Positions 7,240 through 12,761 of a stretch of 12,761 nt of DNA are shown piece after piece. Position numbers and translations under genes: made by a program. Source of the stretch: Bacilli bacterium (GTDB lineage Bacteria; Bacillota_I; Bacilli_A; RFN20; CAG-449); assembly GCA_900755065.1 (NCBI GenBank), contig CAAEFC010000031.1, positions 1-12,761 on the forward strand. Direction: 5' to 3'. Under the pieces are notes generated by a model that saw nothing but the letters and a program-made list of their open reading frames with translations, made no database searches and was not told the DNA's origin. Numbering within the stretch: position 1 is the first letter of the stretch; each line of letters starts with the position of its first letter.

Positions 7240-7281
7240 CTGATCGGCAGTTTCAGGCGCCTTGCGCCGTTTGCCGATCAG
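7240..7281. other. Second two-tier stem-loop directly upstream of rep
   Basis: CTGATCGGCA (7240-7249) pairs perfectly with TGCCGATCAG (7272-7281). Inside it, GGCGC (7256-7260) pairs with GCGCC (7264-7268) around CTT. It contains the second copy of the 16-bp direct repeat and ends 28 bases before the rep start. It may be part of the replication origin, a Rep binding site, or a leader hairpin controlling rep expression. Confidence 0.75.
7254..7269. repeat. 16-bp direct repeat, copy 2
   Basis: Identical to 7099-7114 (CAGGCGCCTTGCGCCG), in the head of the stem-loop at 7240-7281. Confidence 0.9.
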
Positions 7282-7309
7282 GTCGTAAACGAAAGGAATC
7301 AAAATCACT

Positions 7310-8671
7310 ATGTCAATTAAAGAAAGCATTTTACAGAACACGAATTTGAACGCCGAAAAGGCCTCAAATTTCCGAGGGGGCTCCGCTACGAGCCCCCTAA
7401 ACTCGGAAATTTTGTCAAAATCGACAAAACCCGGAACGTTTAGCAAAATCGCAATCGACTACCTCTCTTTTACGTTTCCGTATTCGAATTTTGCGCCTGA
7501 GAATTTTGATTTTTTTGAACAGTTACTCTATTTAAAAAACGTCCCCTGCTCGGCCAATCCGATCGGCGCCTATGGTTACTCGCTTTCCCTGCGTTGGAAC
7601 AATCAGGTCAATTCGAGCAAAGAGACCTTTACAAAATTTTTCTATCAATGCAATGAAAGTCGGAAAAATCAGTTCGGCGAGGAAACCGGATTGTTTGAAC
7701 TGGAAGGGGACGGTTGCCGTGCTTTGGAGAACCGAGGCGGAGACGCATTCCCTCATCAGTGGTTTGTCATTCTGAATGCCCTTCTTTATTCGATTCCGCA
7801 TACCTCGATCACCCGGTTCGACTTTGCAATCGATGTTTTCAATTCCGAAATGAGCATCGAGGAAATCGATCGTCAGATTTGTCTGGGAAACGCCGTAACG
7901 CCTTTTTGGCATTACGATCAGAGTCGTGGATTGAATTTAAAGAATTTTGATCCGGACAAGCACATTTACACGATCGGTTCCAAGAATTCTCTTTGCTTTT
8001 TGGAAATTTATGATAAGAAAGAAGAACGCGAAGCGATCGGTAAGACCGTTGACTTTGATTCCTGGTACCGGTTTGAATTTCGCTTTAAAGGCGAAAAGGC
8101 GAAAGACTTCATTTTAAACCTTTTGGATAACTGGGATCAGAAAAACGATTCGATCGGCGATTTCGCGGCCGAGTATCTGAATAAAAAACTGACGATTCAC
8201 GTTCGCCCGACCCAGGGCAAAAACGCTTTGCCGGAGAATCAGATTCTCTGCGTTCCGAATGACGTCAAGCGTAAATGGCCGGTTCACCCTGCCTGGCTTG
8301 CCTTGGTCGGCACGTCGAAGAGGGCCGTTCTGGTCAATTACTTCAAGTACGAATCGAGCATTACCAAGAACGCAGAATGGTTCTCTTCATCGGTTTCCGT
8401 TCCGTTTGCAAAACTGTTTTGCGCAAATCCGGATAAGTTCTGGGTCTTCGTCTACAAGGTGTTGGGCGACGGGGTCGGTCGGATCAAGGATAAAAAAGAG
8501 GCTTTGGGCCTGATCAATGATTACCGAAAGAAGAAAGGCGATGCCCCGTTAAACGGCCGTGATCTGGATCGGATTTCCGAATCCTTCAAATTGGAATTGA
8601 GCAATCTGGTTGAAAGCCGTTCGGATTATAGTGATATCTTTGATGAGGACGGCATGGTCGGGAGGTATTAG
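7310..8671 (+). CDS. Rep_trans-type rolling-circle replication initiator
   Basis: The 453-residue protein has the hallmarks of the Rep_trans (replication initiation factor) family. These are TRFDFAIDVF near residues 168-177 (the metal-binding acidic motif), IGSKNSLCFLEIYDKKEE with Y234 as the likely nicking tyrosine, and the WYRFEFRFKGEKA block from W252. The family includes pT181 RepC, NicK/Orf20 relaxases of Tn916/ICEBs1-type elements, and initiators of some filamentous phages; it nicks the double-strand origin through the tyrosine to start rolling-circle replication. The ATG at 7310 has a modest AAAGGA (7292-7297). A long hairpin (7366-7412) lies within its first 35 codons and could be the origin itself, as in pT181-type replicons where the origin is inside rep. 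The N-terminal 45 residues are low in structure. Only the exact subfamily is in doubt. Confidence 0.85.
   Translation: MSIKESILQNTNLNAEKASNFRGGSATSPLNSEILSKSTKPGTFSKIAIDYLSFTFPYSNFAPENFDFFEQLLYLKNVPCSANPIGAYGYSLSLRWNNQVNSSKETFTKFFYQCNESRKNQFGEETGLFELEGDGCRALENRGGDAFPHQWFVILNALLYSIPHTSITRFDFAIDVFNSEMSIEEIDRQICLGNAVTPFWHYDQSRGLNLKNFDPDKHIYTIGSKNSLCFLEIYDKKEEREAIGKTVDFDSWYRFEFRFKGEKAKDFILNLLDNWDQKNDSIGDFAAEYLNKKLTIHVRPTQGKNALPENQILCVPNDVKRKWPVHPAWLALVGTSKRAVLVNYFKYESSITKNAEWFSSSVSVPFAKLFCANPDKFWVFVYKVLGDGVGRIKDKKEALGLINDYRKKKGDAPLNGRDLDRISESFKLELSNLVESRSDYSDIFDEDGMVGRY
7366..7412. other. Candidate double-strand origin / nick hairpin inside rep
   Basis: AAATTTCCGAG (7366-7376) pairs perfectly with CTCGGAAATTT (7402-7412). 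Inside it, GGGGCTC (7377-7383) pairs with GAGCCCC (7390-7396) around CGCTAC, leaving a small CTAAA bulge. The loop and arm read GCTACGAGCCCCC, close to the TACTACG/AC nick sequence with following C-run of pMV158/pE194-type rolling-circle plasmids. It falls in the 5' part of the rep coding sequence, where a coding explanation for such symmetry is unlikely. The role as origin is inferred. Confidence 0.6.
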
Positions 8672-8672
8672 T

Positions 8673-9116
8673 ATGAATTGGTGTATGCATATCGCAATTG
8701 AAAACTGGGGTCCAGAACTGGAAGATACTTGCTTTAAAATGACTTGGTCGAAGATATATCCGGAATCGTTGACCCTGAATTTAATCGATCTCCGCGATCG
8801 TTTGAAGCGCGATCTCTTTAATGACGAAATCACGAAATTTGACAAAATCTTTTTGAAAGGCAAACTCGATGCAGTCGAATTGATTTTGCGAAAGAGCCAT
8901 GCTCTGGAAAACTGGAATAATGGCCTTATAAACAATCCGAAACGCGTCATCGAATCGTTTTTCAAATATATCAGCGTTTATTACTATAAATCGAAACGAA
9001 GTTTTGAAAAAGCCGGATACGCCTCGGATTTTAATTCCCTGCGCCTGTTGGCGACCTGCGCAGAACTTCTTTGGATCTTCAAGGACATATCGAATTTTTA
9101 TTTAGACGGGAGGTGA
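8673..9116 (+). CDS. Hypothetical protein downstream of rep (147 aa)
   Basis: The ATG at 8673 lies one base after the rep stop, with GGGAGG (8660-8665) at seven bases inside the end of rep, so the two are probably co-translated. The protein is mostly helical, with a repeated acidic/basic helix pattern (LIDLRDRLKRDLF, NPKRVIESFFKYISVYYYK), a tryptophan-containing middle and a hydrophobic C-terminal helix (LRLLATCAELLWIFKDI) that is too polar to be a clear membrane span. No known domain is recognised. Its place directly behind the initiator suggests a replication-accessory or copy-control role, but the sequence gives no direct sign of this. Confidence 0.72.
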   Translation: MNWCMHIAIENWGPELEDTCFKMTWSKIYPESLTLNLIDLRDRLKRDLFNDEITKFDKIFLKGKLDAVELILRKSHALENWNNGLINNPKRVIESFFKYISVYYYKSKRSFEKAGYASDFNSLRLLATCAELLWIFKDISNFYLDGR

Positions 9117-9122
9117 AAGAAG

Positions 9123-9479
9123 ATGAAAAAGAAGCGAAATAAAAACGTTGGGAAGGTCGGTTGGTGCGACGGCGAAACGCTGGGACTCGATGTCGGGCAT
9201 TACGTCTTTATCTGGAGAGTAAATGGAAAGAAGTGCGACGTCAACACGTTTTCCAGCATCGAAAAAAAGGACGGGAGTTTTCAATTCAAAAAAATGCAGA
9301 TGATTCGATCCGGCGATTTGTATCCGATTCCGAAAAAAGACGATACGCTGCCTCGTTTCAGCGGAATCGACAAACGCGTGATCAAAGGAATTCCGTTGTC
9401 GAAAGTAAAAGGAATCGGAAAGCATCGGTTGAAACGTCGACATCATCATTACATTCAAAAGTATATGAAGAAGAAATAA
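9123..9479 (+). CDS. Small basic hypothetical protein (118 aa) before a terminator
   Basis: The ATG at 9123 follows GGGAGGTGA (9108-9116), which overlaps the stop of the previous gene. The product is 118 residues, lysine rich, with a predicted beta-rich core (GHYVFIWRVNGKKCDVNTFSSIE) and a conserved-looking C-terminal part (IRSGDLYPIPKKDD, then a Lys/His-rich helix KHRLKRRHHHYIQKYMKKK). This looks like a small compact fold with a basic nucleic-acid-binding tail. A toxin-like (PemK/MazF-type) fold crossed my mind, but no catalytic signature supports it. It is the last gene before the hairpins at 9484-9523, so it closes the rep transcript. Function unknown. Confidence 0.7.
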   Translation: MKKKRNKNVGKVGWCDGETLGLDVGHYVFIWRVNGKKCDVNTFSSIEKKDGSFQFKKMQMIRSGDLYPIPKKDDTLPRFSGIDKRVIKGIPLSKVKGIGKHRLKRRHHHYIQKYMKKK

Positions 9480-9483
9480 AAAA

Positions 9484-9504
9484 GGCGACCGTGTGGCCGT
9501 CGCC
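9484..9504 (+). terminator. Hairpin terminator after the rep operon
   Basis: GGCGAC (9484-9489) pairs with GTCGCC (9499-9504), starting five bases after the TAA at 9477-9479. There is no T-run after it, so it may be a weak terminator or part of a composite structure with the inverted repeat at 9507-9523. Confidence 0.45.
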
Positions 9505-9506
9505 AG

Positions 9507-9523
9507 GATATCGACGCGATATC
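9507..9523. repeat. 7-bp inverted repeat GATATCG-ACG-CGATATC
   Basis: A perfect 7-bp stem with a 3-base spacer lies just after the terminator hairpin and 78 bases before the next gene. A TATAGT at 9550-9555 may be a -10 box for the accessory operon but lacks a recognisable -35, so this repeat could be an operator or a second transcript-end hairpin. The 121-base gap (9480-9600) holds nothing else I can support. Confidence 0.45.
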
Positions 9524-9600
9524 GCCCAAGTGCCCCCAGCGGGACTACTTATAGTATATGCGAAGAGGGACACAAAAATCAAGACAGGAGGAAAAAGAAA

Positions 9601-9816
9601 GTGGAAATGAAAGTGTTGAGCAACGAAACGATCGGCGTTCGCCGTCTGGTTCTGATCCAGTTCCGAACGATTTACTATGTCGATTACGACGAGCAAAAGC
9701 GATCGGCAGAAGAGATCTTTCTAAGGAAGAACCGAATCGGAAAAGTTTACTCTTTTCTGGAAGACGCGAAAAAGCAATTCGAGATCTATCGGAATCGGCT
9801 CGGCGAAGGGGTTTGA
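9601..9816 (+). CDS. Small hypothetical protein (71 aa)
   Basis: A GTG start at 9601 is preferred because AGGAGG (9586-9591) lies nine bases upstream; the ATG at 9607 would be 15 bases away. Earlier in-frame starts run through the hairpins and have no ribosome binding site. The product has a beta-like first half (VRRLVLIQFRTIYYVDYDEQ) and a helical second half (SFLEDAKKQFEIYRNRL), soluble, with no known domain. It is the first gene of the accessory operon, ending one base before the next ATG. Function unknown. Confidence 0.65.
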   Translation: MEMKVLSNETIGVRRLVLIQFRTIYYVDYDEQKRSAEEIFLRKNRIGKVYSFLEDAKKQFEIYRNRLGEGV

Positions 9817-9817
9817 A

Positions 9818-10270
9818 ATGGAACGAGCCTATCTGTTTTGTTTCGATGATCCGGAGACGAAAGAAACGAAGGACTGCTGTATTCTGGCGGACGAAAACGC
9901 CAGCGCGATCCGGAAGTTCTTTGAAGAGGTGCCGGTTGACTATGGAACGTACTTTGATATCTTCACGCAGAAAATGGTGTTCGTTCAGCGCGAATACATT
10001 GCGATCAGCGATCGCTATTCCGAATACTGGTGTCGCGAAACGGAATTGACAGAACGAGCCTATCGGGAATTGATCGCGGCCTGGCAGAACGTGGAACGTT
10101 GCCTGTCCAAATGGAAAAAGCACTTGATCCGGAATGAGTATGCGTTTCACTTATCTGCGAAGGTGTTGCAAAAGAAACGGGATTTTAATCCGGAAGAAAA
10201 AAGAGAGATCTACCGGAAAAGCGTCGAAAGCGCAGAATCGGTTTTAAAAGAATGGAGGATAAAAAAATGA
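9818..10270 (+). CDS. Hypothetical protein (150 aa)
   Basis: The ATG at 9818 lies one base after the previous stop, with GAAGGGG in the upstream gene's end as a likely ribosome binding site. The protein is soluble. It begins with a beta-like segment (MERAYLFCFDDPETK) and cysteines at about 8, 20 and 21. The rest is long charged helices (ELTERAYRELIAAWQNVERCLSKWKKHL and onward) with coiled-coil character to the end. The TGA overlaps the next ATG (ATGA at 10267). No known family was recognised. Its operon neighbours are small proteins typical of mobile elements. Confidence 0.7.
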   Translation: MERAYLFCFDDPETKETKDCCILADENASAIRKFFEEVPVDYGTYFDIFTQKMVFVQREYIAISDRYSEYWCRETELTERAYRELIAAWQNVERCLSKWKKHLIRNEYAFHLSAKVLQKKRDFNPEEKREIYRKSVESAESVLKEWRIKK

Positions 10271-10665
10271 AAATAAAGGGAATCTTGGTGGACGTTGAAA
10301 AAGGCGAAATCGAAAAGTGCGAGGTTGAAAACAACATCGATGAATTCTATCGGATTTTGAAGTGTCGGGGCATCGAATGTCCGACTCGAATCCTGTCGGG
10401 CCAGAAGATCATCATCATTTGCGATGACGAAGGAGCGGTGAACGAAAAGGTTTCGTTTCCGCCGGCTGTTGTCGGAATCCAAAAGAAAAACGGCAAGATC
10501 GTCGAACAGATCTTCGGGAACGCGTTCATCTGTAATTTTAATGGCGTCGATGATTTCGCTTCGCTTTCGGAAAAAGAAATCAATCGGATCATGGAATGTC
10601 AGGAAATCTTTTATGCGCCGAAATACGGCGACATTCTGTTCAAAGCGTTAGTCGCGGAGTTTTAA
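10267..10665 (+). CDS. DUF3846-like protein (132 aa)
   Basis: The ATG at 10267 follows GGAGG (10254-10258) at eight bases; the in-frame ATG at 10252 is inside that ribosome binding site and is rejected. The opening MKIKGILVDVEKGEIEKCEV, the middle KIIIICDDEGAVNEK...FPPAVVG, and the later IFGNAFICNFNGVDDFASLSEKEI match the layout I know for DUF3846. That family of about 100-130 residues is common in phages and conjugative elements of Gram-positive bacteria, often next to antirestriction genes. Its biochemical role is not established. The match is from pattern memory, not a search. Confidence 0.65.
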   Translation: MKIKGILVDVEKGEIEKCEVENNIDEFYRILKCRGIECPTRILSGQKIIIICDDEGAVNEKVSFPPAVVGIQKKNGKIVEQIFGNAFICNFNGVDDFASLSEKEINRIMECQEIFYAPKYGDILFKALVAEF

Positions 10666-10678
10666 GGAGGATTGAGAA

Positions 10679-10894
10679 ATGGGACGAATCAAAACAAAAG
10701 AGGACTTAGAAATGGCGAGGGGAGATGTCGGCGATATCGTTACTGACATCGGAGCGTTCGTCGGAAAAAACGGAAGCACGACCGATTTTTCAATCGCGTT
10801 AAAACAAATCAGTATCATCGGTAAGGCCATGGTTACTTTGAATACCATTGCTGAAAATGTGATTGATCGGATAGAAGAAGGGAGCAACAACTAA
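10679..10894 (+). CDS. Small hypothetical protein (71 aa)
   Basis: The ATG at 10679 follows AAGGAGG (10664-10670) at eight bases. The product is 71 residues, soluble and mostly helical, with a glycine-containing middle (DVGDIVTDIGAFVGKNG) and a hydrophobic-face helix (IALKQISIIGKAMVTLNTIAENVIDRI). This could mediate dimerisation. No membrane span is convincing. Its TAA shares an A with the next gene's ATG (TAATG). Function unknown. Confidence 0.68.
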   Translation: MGRIKTKEDLEMARGDVGDIVTDIGAFVGKNGSTTDFSIALKQISIIGKAMVTLNTIAENVIDRIEEGSNN

Positions 10895-11175
10895 TGGTAA
10901 GGATCTACAACTGGGGGAAGAAAGTGGCAACGGCGAACACATTAAAAGAAGCGTGCGAAGAATGGATGTCGAGAGATGATCAACTTTTTTGCATGACGGT
11001 CGATTACTATGTGAAAAAAACAGGAGACAAGCCGGAAGAAGGAACAGAAGACGCGTTCGACGACTTCTTGGATCGTTTCTACGCGTGGTTTAGATCGCTC
11101 AACGGTGATCAGGCGTTTGAATTGCTCCGCGATGGAGACTTTACAAACTGGTATGAAGAAACGGAGGAAAAATAA
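10894..11175 (+). CDS. Acidic hypothetical protein (93 aa)
   Basis: It starts by TAATG overlap with the gene before; AAGGGAG near 10878 is a modest ribosome binding site. After the first 40 residues the protein is very acidic and aromatic (EEGTEDAFDDFLDRFYAWF, GDGDFTNWYEETEEK type sequence). Small acidic proteins in mobile elements are sometimes nucleic-acid mimics or antirestriction proteins, but no ArdA-type or Ocr-type signature is visible here. Soluble; function unknown. Confidence 0.68.
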   Translation: MVRIYNWGKKVATANTLKEACEEWMSRDDQLFCMTVDYYVKKTGDKPEEGTEDAFDDFLDRFYAWFRSLNGDQAFELLRDGDFTNWYEETEEK

Positions 11176-11177
11176 AA

Positions 11178-11438
11178 ATGAAAAAAGAACAAATCAAATT
11201 AACCGGCGCGGAAAAAGTCATTTTAAAAAATATCGATCCGAAATATAAGTATATTGCACGAGATAAAGTGCATAAGGACTTATGGGTTTTTGAGGAAAAG
11301 GCTATTAAATATGAAAATTTTTTTTGGTATCATACTGGCGATAGTCTTTACTTGGCTCCATTCAATCATCTGTTTAAATTCATTAAATGGAGAAATAAAG
11401 AGCCGATTTTCATCGACGATTTGGTGGATAGACAATAG
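11178..11438 (+). CDS. Small phage-type hypothetical protein (86 aa)
   Basis: The ATG at 11178 follows GGAGG (about 11162-11166) across an A-rich spacer. The protein (KLTGAEKVILKNIDPKYKYIARD at the start, FNHLFKFIKWRNKEPIFI near the end) resembles a short family often met in prophages and conjugative elements of Gram-positive bacteria, with the pattern LTxAEKVILxN...YKxIARD...FNxLFxFIKWxxxEP. No function is established for that family. The gene is noticeably more A+T rich than its neighbours, suggesting a different recent history. Its TAG is followed by AGGAGG for the next gene. Confidence 0.7.
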   Translation: MKKEQIKLTGAEKVILKNIDPKYKYIARDKVHKDLWVFEEKAIKYENFFWYHTGDSLYLAPFNHLFKFIKWRNKEPIFIDDLVDRQ

Positions 11439-11451
11439 GAGGAAAAATAAA

Positions 11452-12567
11452 ATGAAACTTGGAGAAATTAAAAACGATAAACCTGAACTGACGTTCGGGC
11501 TTCAAATCGGGGAGTATCAGAAACTGAATAAATCGATCGAGAACCTCGACCGATGCGTCCGAAACTTGGCGGACAACTTCGTTTCAATCGGCTATTACTT
11601 AAACGAAATCAAAGAATCGAAGGTATTCAAGGATCTGGGATTTGAGGATATCTACGAATTTGCCGATTCGAAATATCACTTTGGCAAAACCTCAACGAAG
11701 AACTTCATCAACGTTTATTTGAAATTCGGAAAGTACGACTGTTGCCCTATGCTGCAAAGCAAGTATCAAAACTACAACTTTTCCCAGTTGGTGGAATTGC
11801 TTCCTGAAAGCGAAGAGGCCTTGAACAAATATGACCCGTCTCAGACGGTCAAAGAAATCCGTTTGACGAAGTTCCAGAATTCTTTGAATGAAGATAAATC
11901 GAAAATCGAAAAATGGTTGCAAAAGGATCTTTGCTCCTTTTTGAAAAAGGAATATCCTCAGACATCTTTAAAATTCTACGGATCGTCCTACTCTTTTTTT
12001 GAGTTGAAATATAAAAAATACGAATTGAATTTTTACAAAGAATCGGACGGAACCATGCGAATGACATCTTACGATTTAAAAAAGAAATTTGAAGCCAAAA
12101 CCATTTTATCTCTTCGCTTGATCTCCGTTCACGTCGATCTTTTTATCAAAAAAGTCGATGAAGAAATGAAAAGTCAGACGTCTGACTCGGCAGAAGAGAT
12201 AGAAACAAACGGTCAGACGTCTGACCGGGAAACGGTTGAAGTCGAAGTCGTCGACGCTGTTCCGGCACGTCCTCAGCGGTTAAAGAACGATAAGATGAGG
12301 GAGGAGTTTATCCGAAAACCGGAAAACTGGAATCTTCTTTACGATTTGACGGAAGTAAACGCGAGGATCTATCGCCATAAAGAAGTTCCGGAGTTTTTTG
12401 AAATTCAATATTTCGGAAAACAATACGGAACCGATCCGGAAATGGCATGGCACCACGCAGAGTGGCACCTGGTTAAAGACGACGACACGTTCGGGCGGTC
12501 GATGTTTCACTGCTCGTCCTCTTCCATAAGCGGCCTTGTTGCGTTCCTGAAAGAGATTAAGTTCTAA
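11452..12567 (+). CDS. Putative DNA-binding / replication-associated protein of mobile elements (371 aa)
   Basis: The ATG at 11452 follows AGGAGG (11437-11442) at nine bases; a longer in-frame opening from 11254 overlaps the previous gene and is not real. The first 150 residues contain the pattern SIGYYLNEIKESKVFKDLGFEDIYEFADSKY...KTSTKNFI, which I know from ParB/DUF3102-like, HTH-bearing proteins of Gram-positive phages and conjugative elements (a host-recognition-of-DNA type domain). A Lys-rich middle and an acidic linker (about 237-270) follow. Two palindromes in the linker encode SQTSD (241-245) and GQTSD (254-258). The C-terminal domain (about 290-371) is compact, with Trp, His and Tyr. 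It sits directly before the integrase. It may act in regulation or replication of the element. Confidence 0.6.
   Translation: MKLGEIKNDKPELTFGLQIGEYQKLNKSIENLDRCVRNLADNFVSIGYYLNEIKESKVFKDLGFEDIYEFADSKYHFGKTSTKNFINVYLKFGKYDCCPMLQSKYQNYNFSQLVELLPESEEALNKYDPSQTVKEIRLTKFQNSLNEDKSKIEKWLQKDLCSFLKKEYPQTSLKFYGSSYSFFELKYKKYELNFYKESDGTMRMTSYDLKKKFEAKTILSLRLISVHVDLFIKKVDEEMKSQTSDSAEEIETNGQTSDRETVEVEVVDAVPARPQRLKNDKMREEFIRKPENWNLLYDLTEVNARIYRHKEVPEFFEIQYFGKQYGTDPEMAWHHAEWHLVKDDDTFGRSMFHCSSSSISGLVAFLKEIKF
12172..12187. repeat. Palindrome copy 3
   Basis: AGTCAGACGTCTGACT, a 16-bp perfect palindrome in the acidic linker of the 371-residue protein, read in frame as SQTSD. It lies 39 bases (centre to centre) before copy 4. 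Confidence 0.95.
12210..12227. repeat. Palindrome copy 4 (18 bp)
   Basis: CGGTCAGACGTCTGACCG, an 18-bp perfect palindrome, read in frame as GQTSD in the same linker as copy 3. Confidence 0.95.
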
Positions 12568-12580
12568 GAAGGTTAAAAGA

Positions 12581-12761
12581 ATGCCTGTCTACAAAGCAAA
12601 AAACGGAACGTGGTTCTTCAAATGCTCTTTAAACGGAAGGCAGTTCCTCAGACGTGGTTTCTCTTCCAGAAGAGATGCCCTTGAAGCGGAAGTCCTATTG
12701 AAATCGGAGAATCGGGCAAAGACGAAATACAAAAGGGAGATGACTTTTTATGCCCTGATAC
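12581..12761 (+). CDS. int: Tyrosine integrase, N-terminal fragment cut by the window edge
   Basis: The ATG at 12581 lies 13 bases after the previous stop, with AAGAAGG as a weak ribosome binding site. The 60 residues in view (starting MPVYKAKNGTWFFKCSLNG) have the AP2-like integrase arm-type DNA-binding pattern: a three-stranded sheet with Y-x-x-x-x-G-T-W, then RRGFSSRRDALEAE helix, typical of phage and Tn916-type tyrosine recombinases. The core-binding and catalytic domains (R-H-R-Y) lie outside the window. It is the usual last gene of an integrative element, so an attachment site is expected a little beyond the right edge. Confidence 0.8.
   Translation, partial: MPVYKAKNGTWFFKCSLNGRQFLRRGFSSRRDALEAEVLLKSENRAKTKYKREMTFYALI

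Noticed and set aside
2226..12227. The GTCAGACGTCTGAC copies considered as a CRISPR array
   Set aside because: Only four copies, widely and irregularly spaced, inside coding frames, with no spacers of constant length.
584..12567. A mycoplasma-type genetic code (TGA = Trp)
   Set aside because: Several genes (1629, 7053, 9116, 9816, 10270) end cleanly at TGA next to the following start, and Trp is encoded by TGG, so code 11 applies.

Overview
The window looks like most of one integrated mobile element from a Bacillota (Firmicutes)-type host. The reasons are strong AGGAGG-type ribosome binding sites before nearly every gene, moderate G+C, and many genuine TGA stops, which rule out the mycoplasma code. 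Every credible gene lies on the + strand, mostly packed end to end with ATGA/TAATG overlaps or gaps of a few bases. The right edge cuts into a tyrosine integrase. The left edge cuts into a gene that may be element or flank.

Layout. Positions 3-407: end of a small basic protein, then a hairpin terminator and two small inverted repeats (409-470). Positions 584-1629: three small soluble proteins of unknown function. Positions 1626-7053: a membrane/surface module with an N-terminally anchored protein, a 740-residue surface protein with a signal peptide and C-terminal anchor, a small anchored protein, and a 714-residue multi-span membrane ATPase with the P-loop architecture of the Zot/pI (filamentous phage assembly) family. 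Positions 7054-7309: a non-coding region rich in nested stem-loops with a 16-bp direct repeat. Positions 7310-8671: a Rep_trans-type rolling-circle initiator whose 5' end contains a long hairpin with a nick-site-like loop. Positions 8673-9479: two accessory genes and a hairpin terminator. Positions 9601-12567: small accessory proteins, including a DUF3846-like protein and a 371-residue putative DNA-binding/replication-associated protein, followed by the integrase (12581 to the edge).

How it fits together. A rolling-circle initiator with its origin, a pI/Zot-like membrane ATPase, a pIII-like surface protein and an integrase together resemble an integrated inovirus/plectrovirus-type filamentous phage of a Gram-positive-type host. 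No relaxase of another kind, no VirB4-like ATPase, and no tailed-phage capsid or terminase gene is visible. The main weakness of the phage reading is that no typical small hydrophobic major coat protein is recognisable.

A second unusual feature is a palindrome, GTCAGACGTCTGAC, present four times. All copies are inside genes, all in the same reading frame (encoding QTSD), and all in apparently flexible protein segments.
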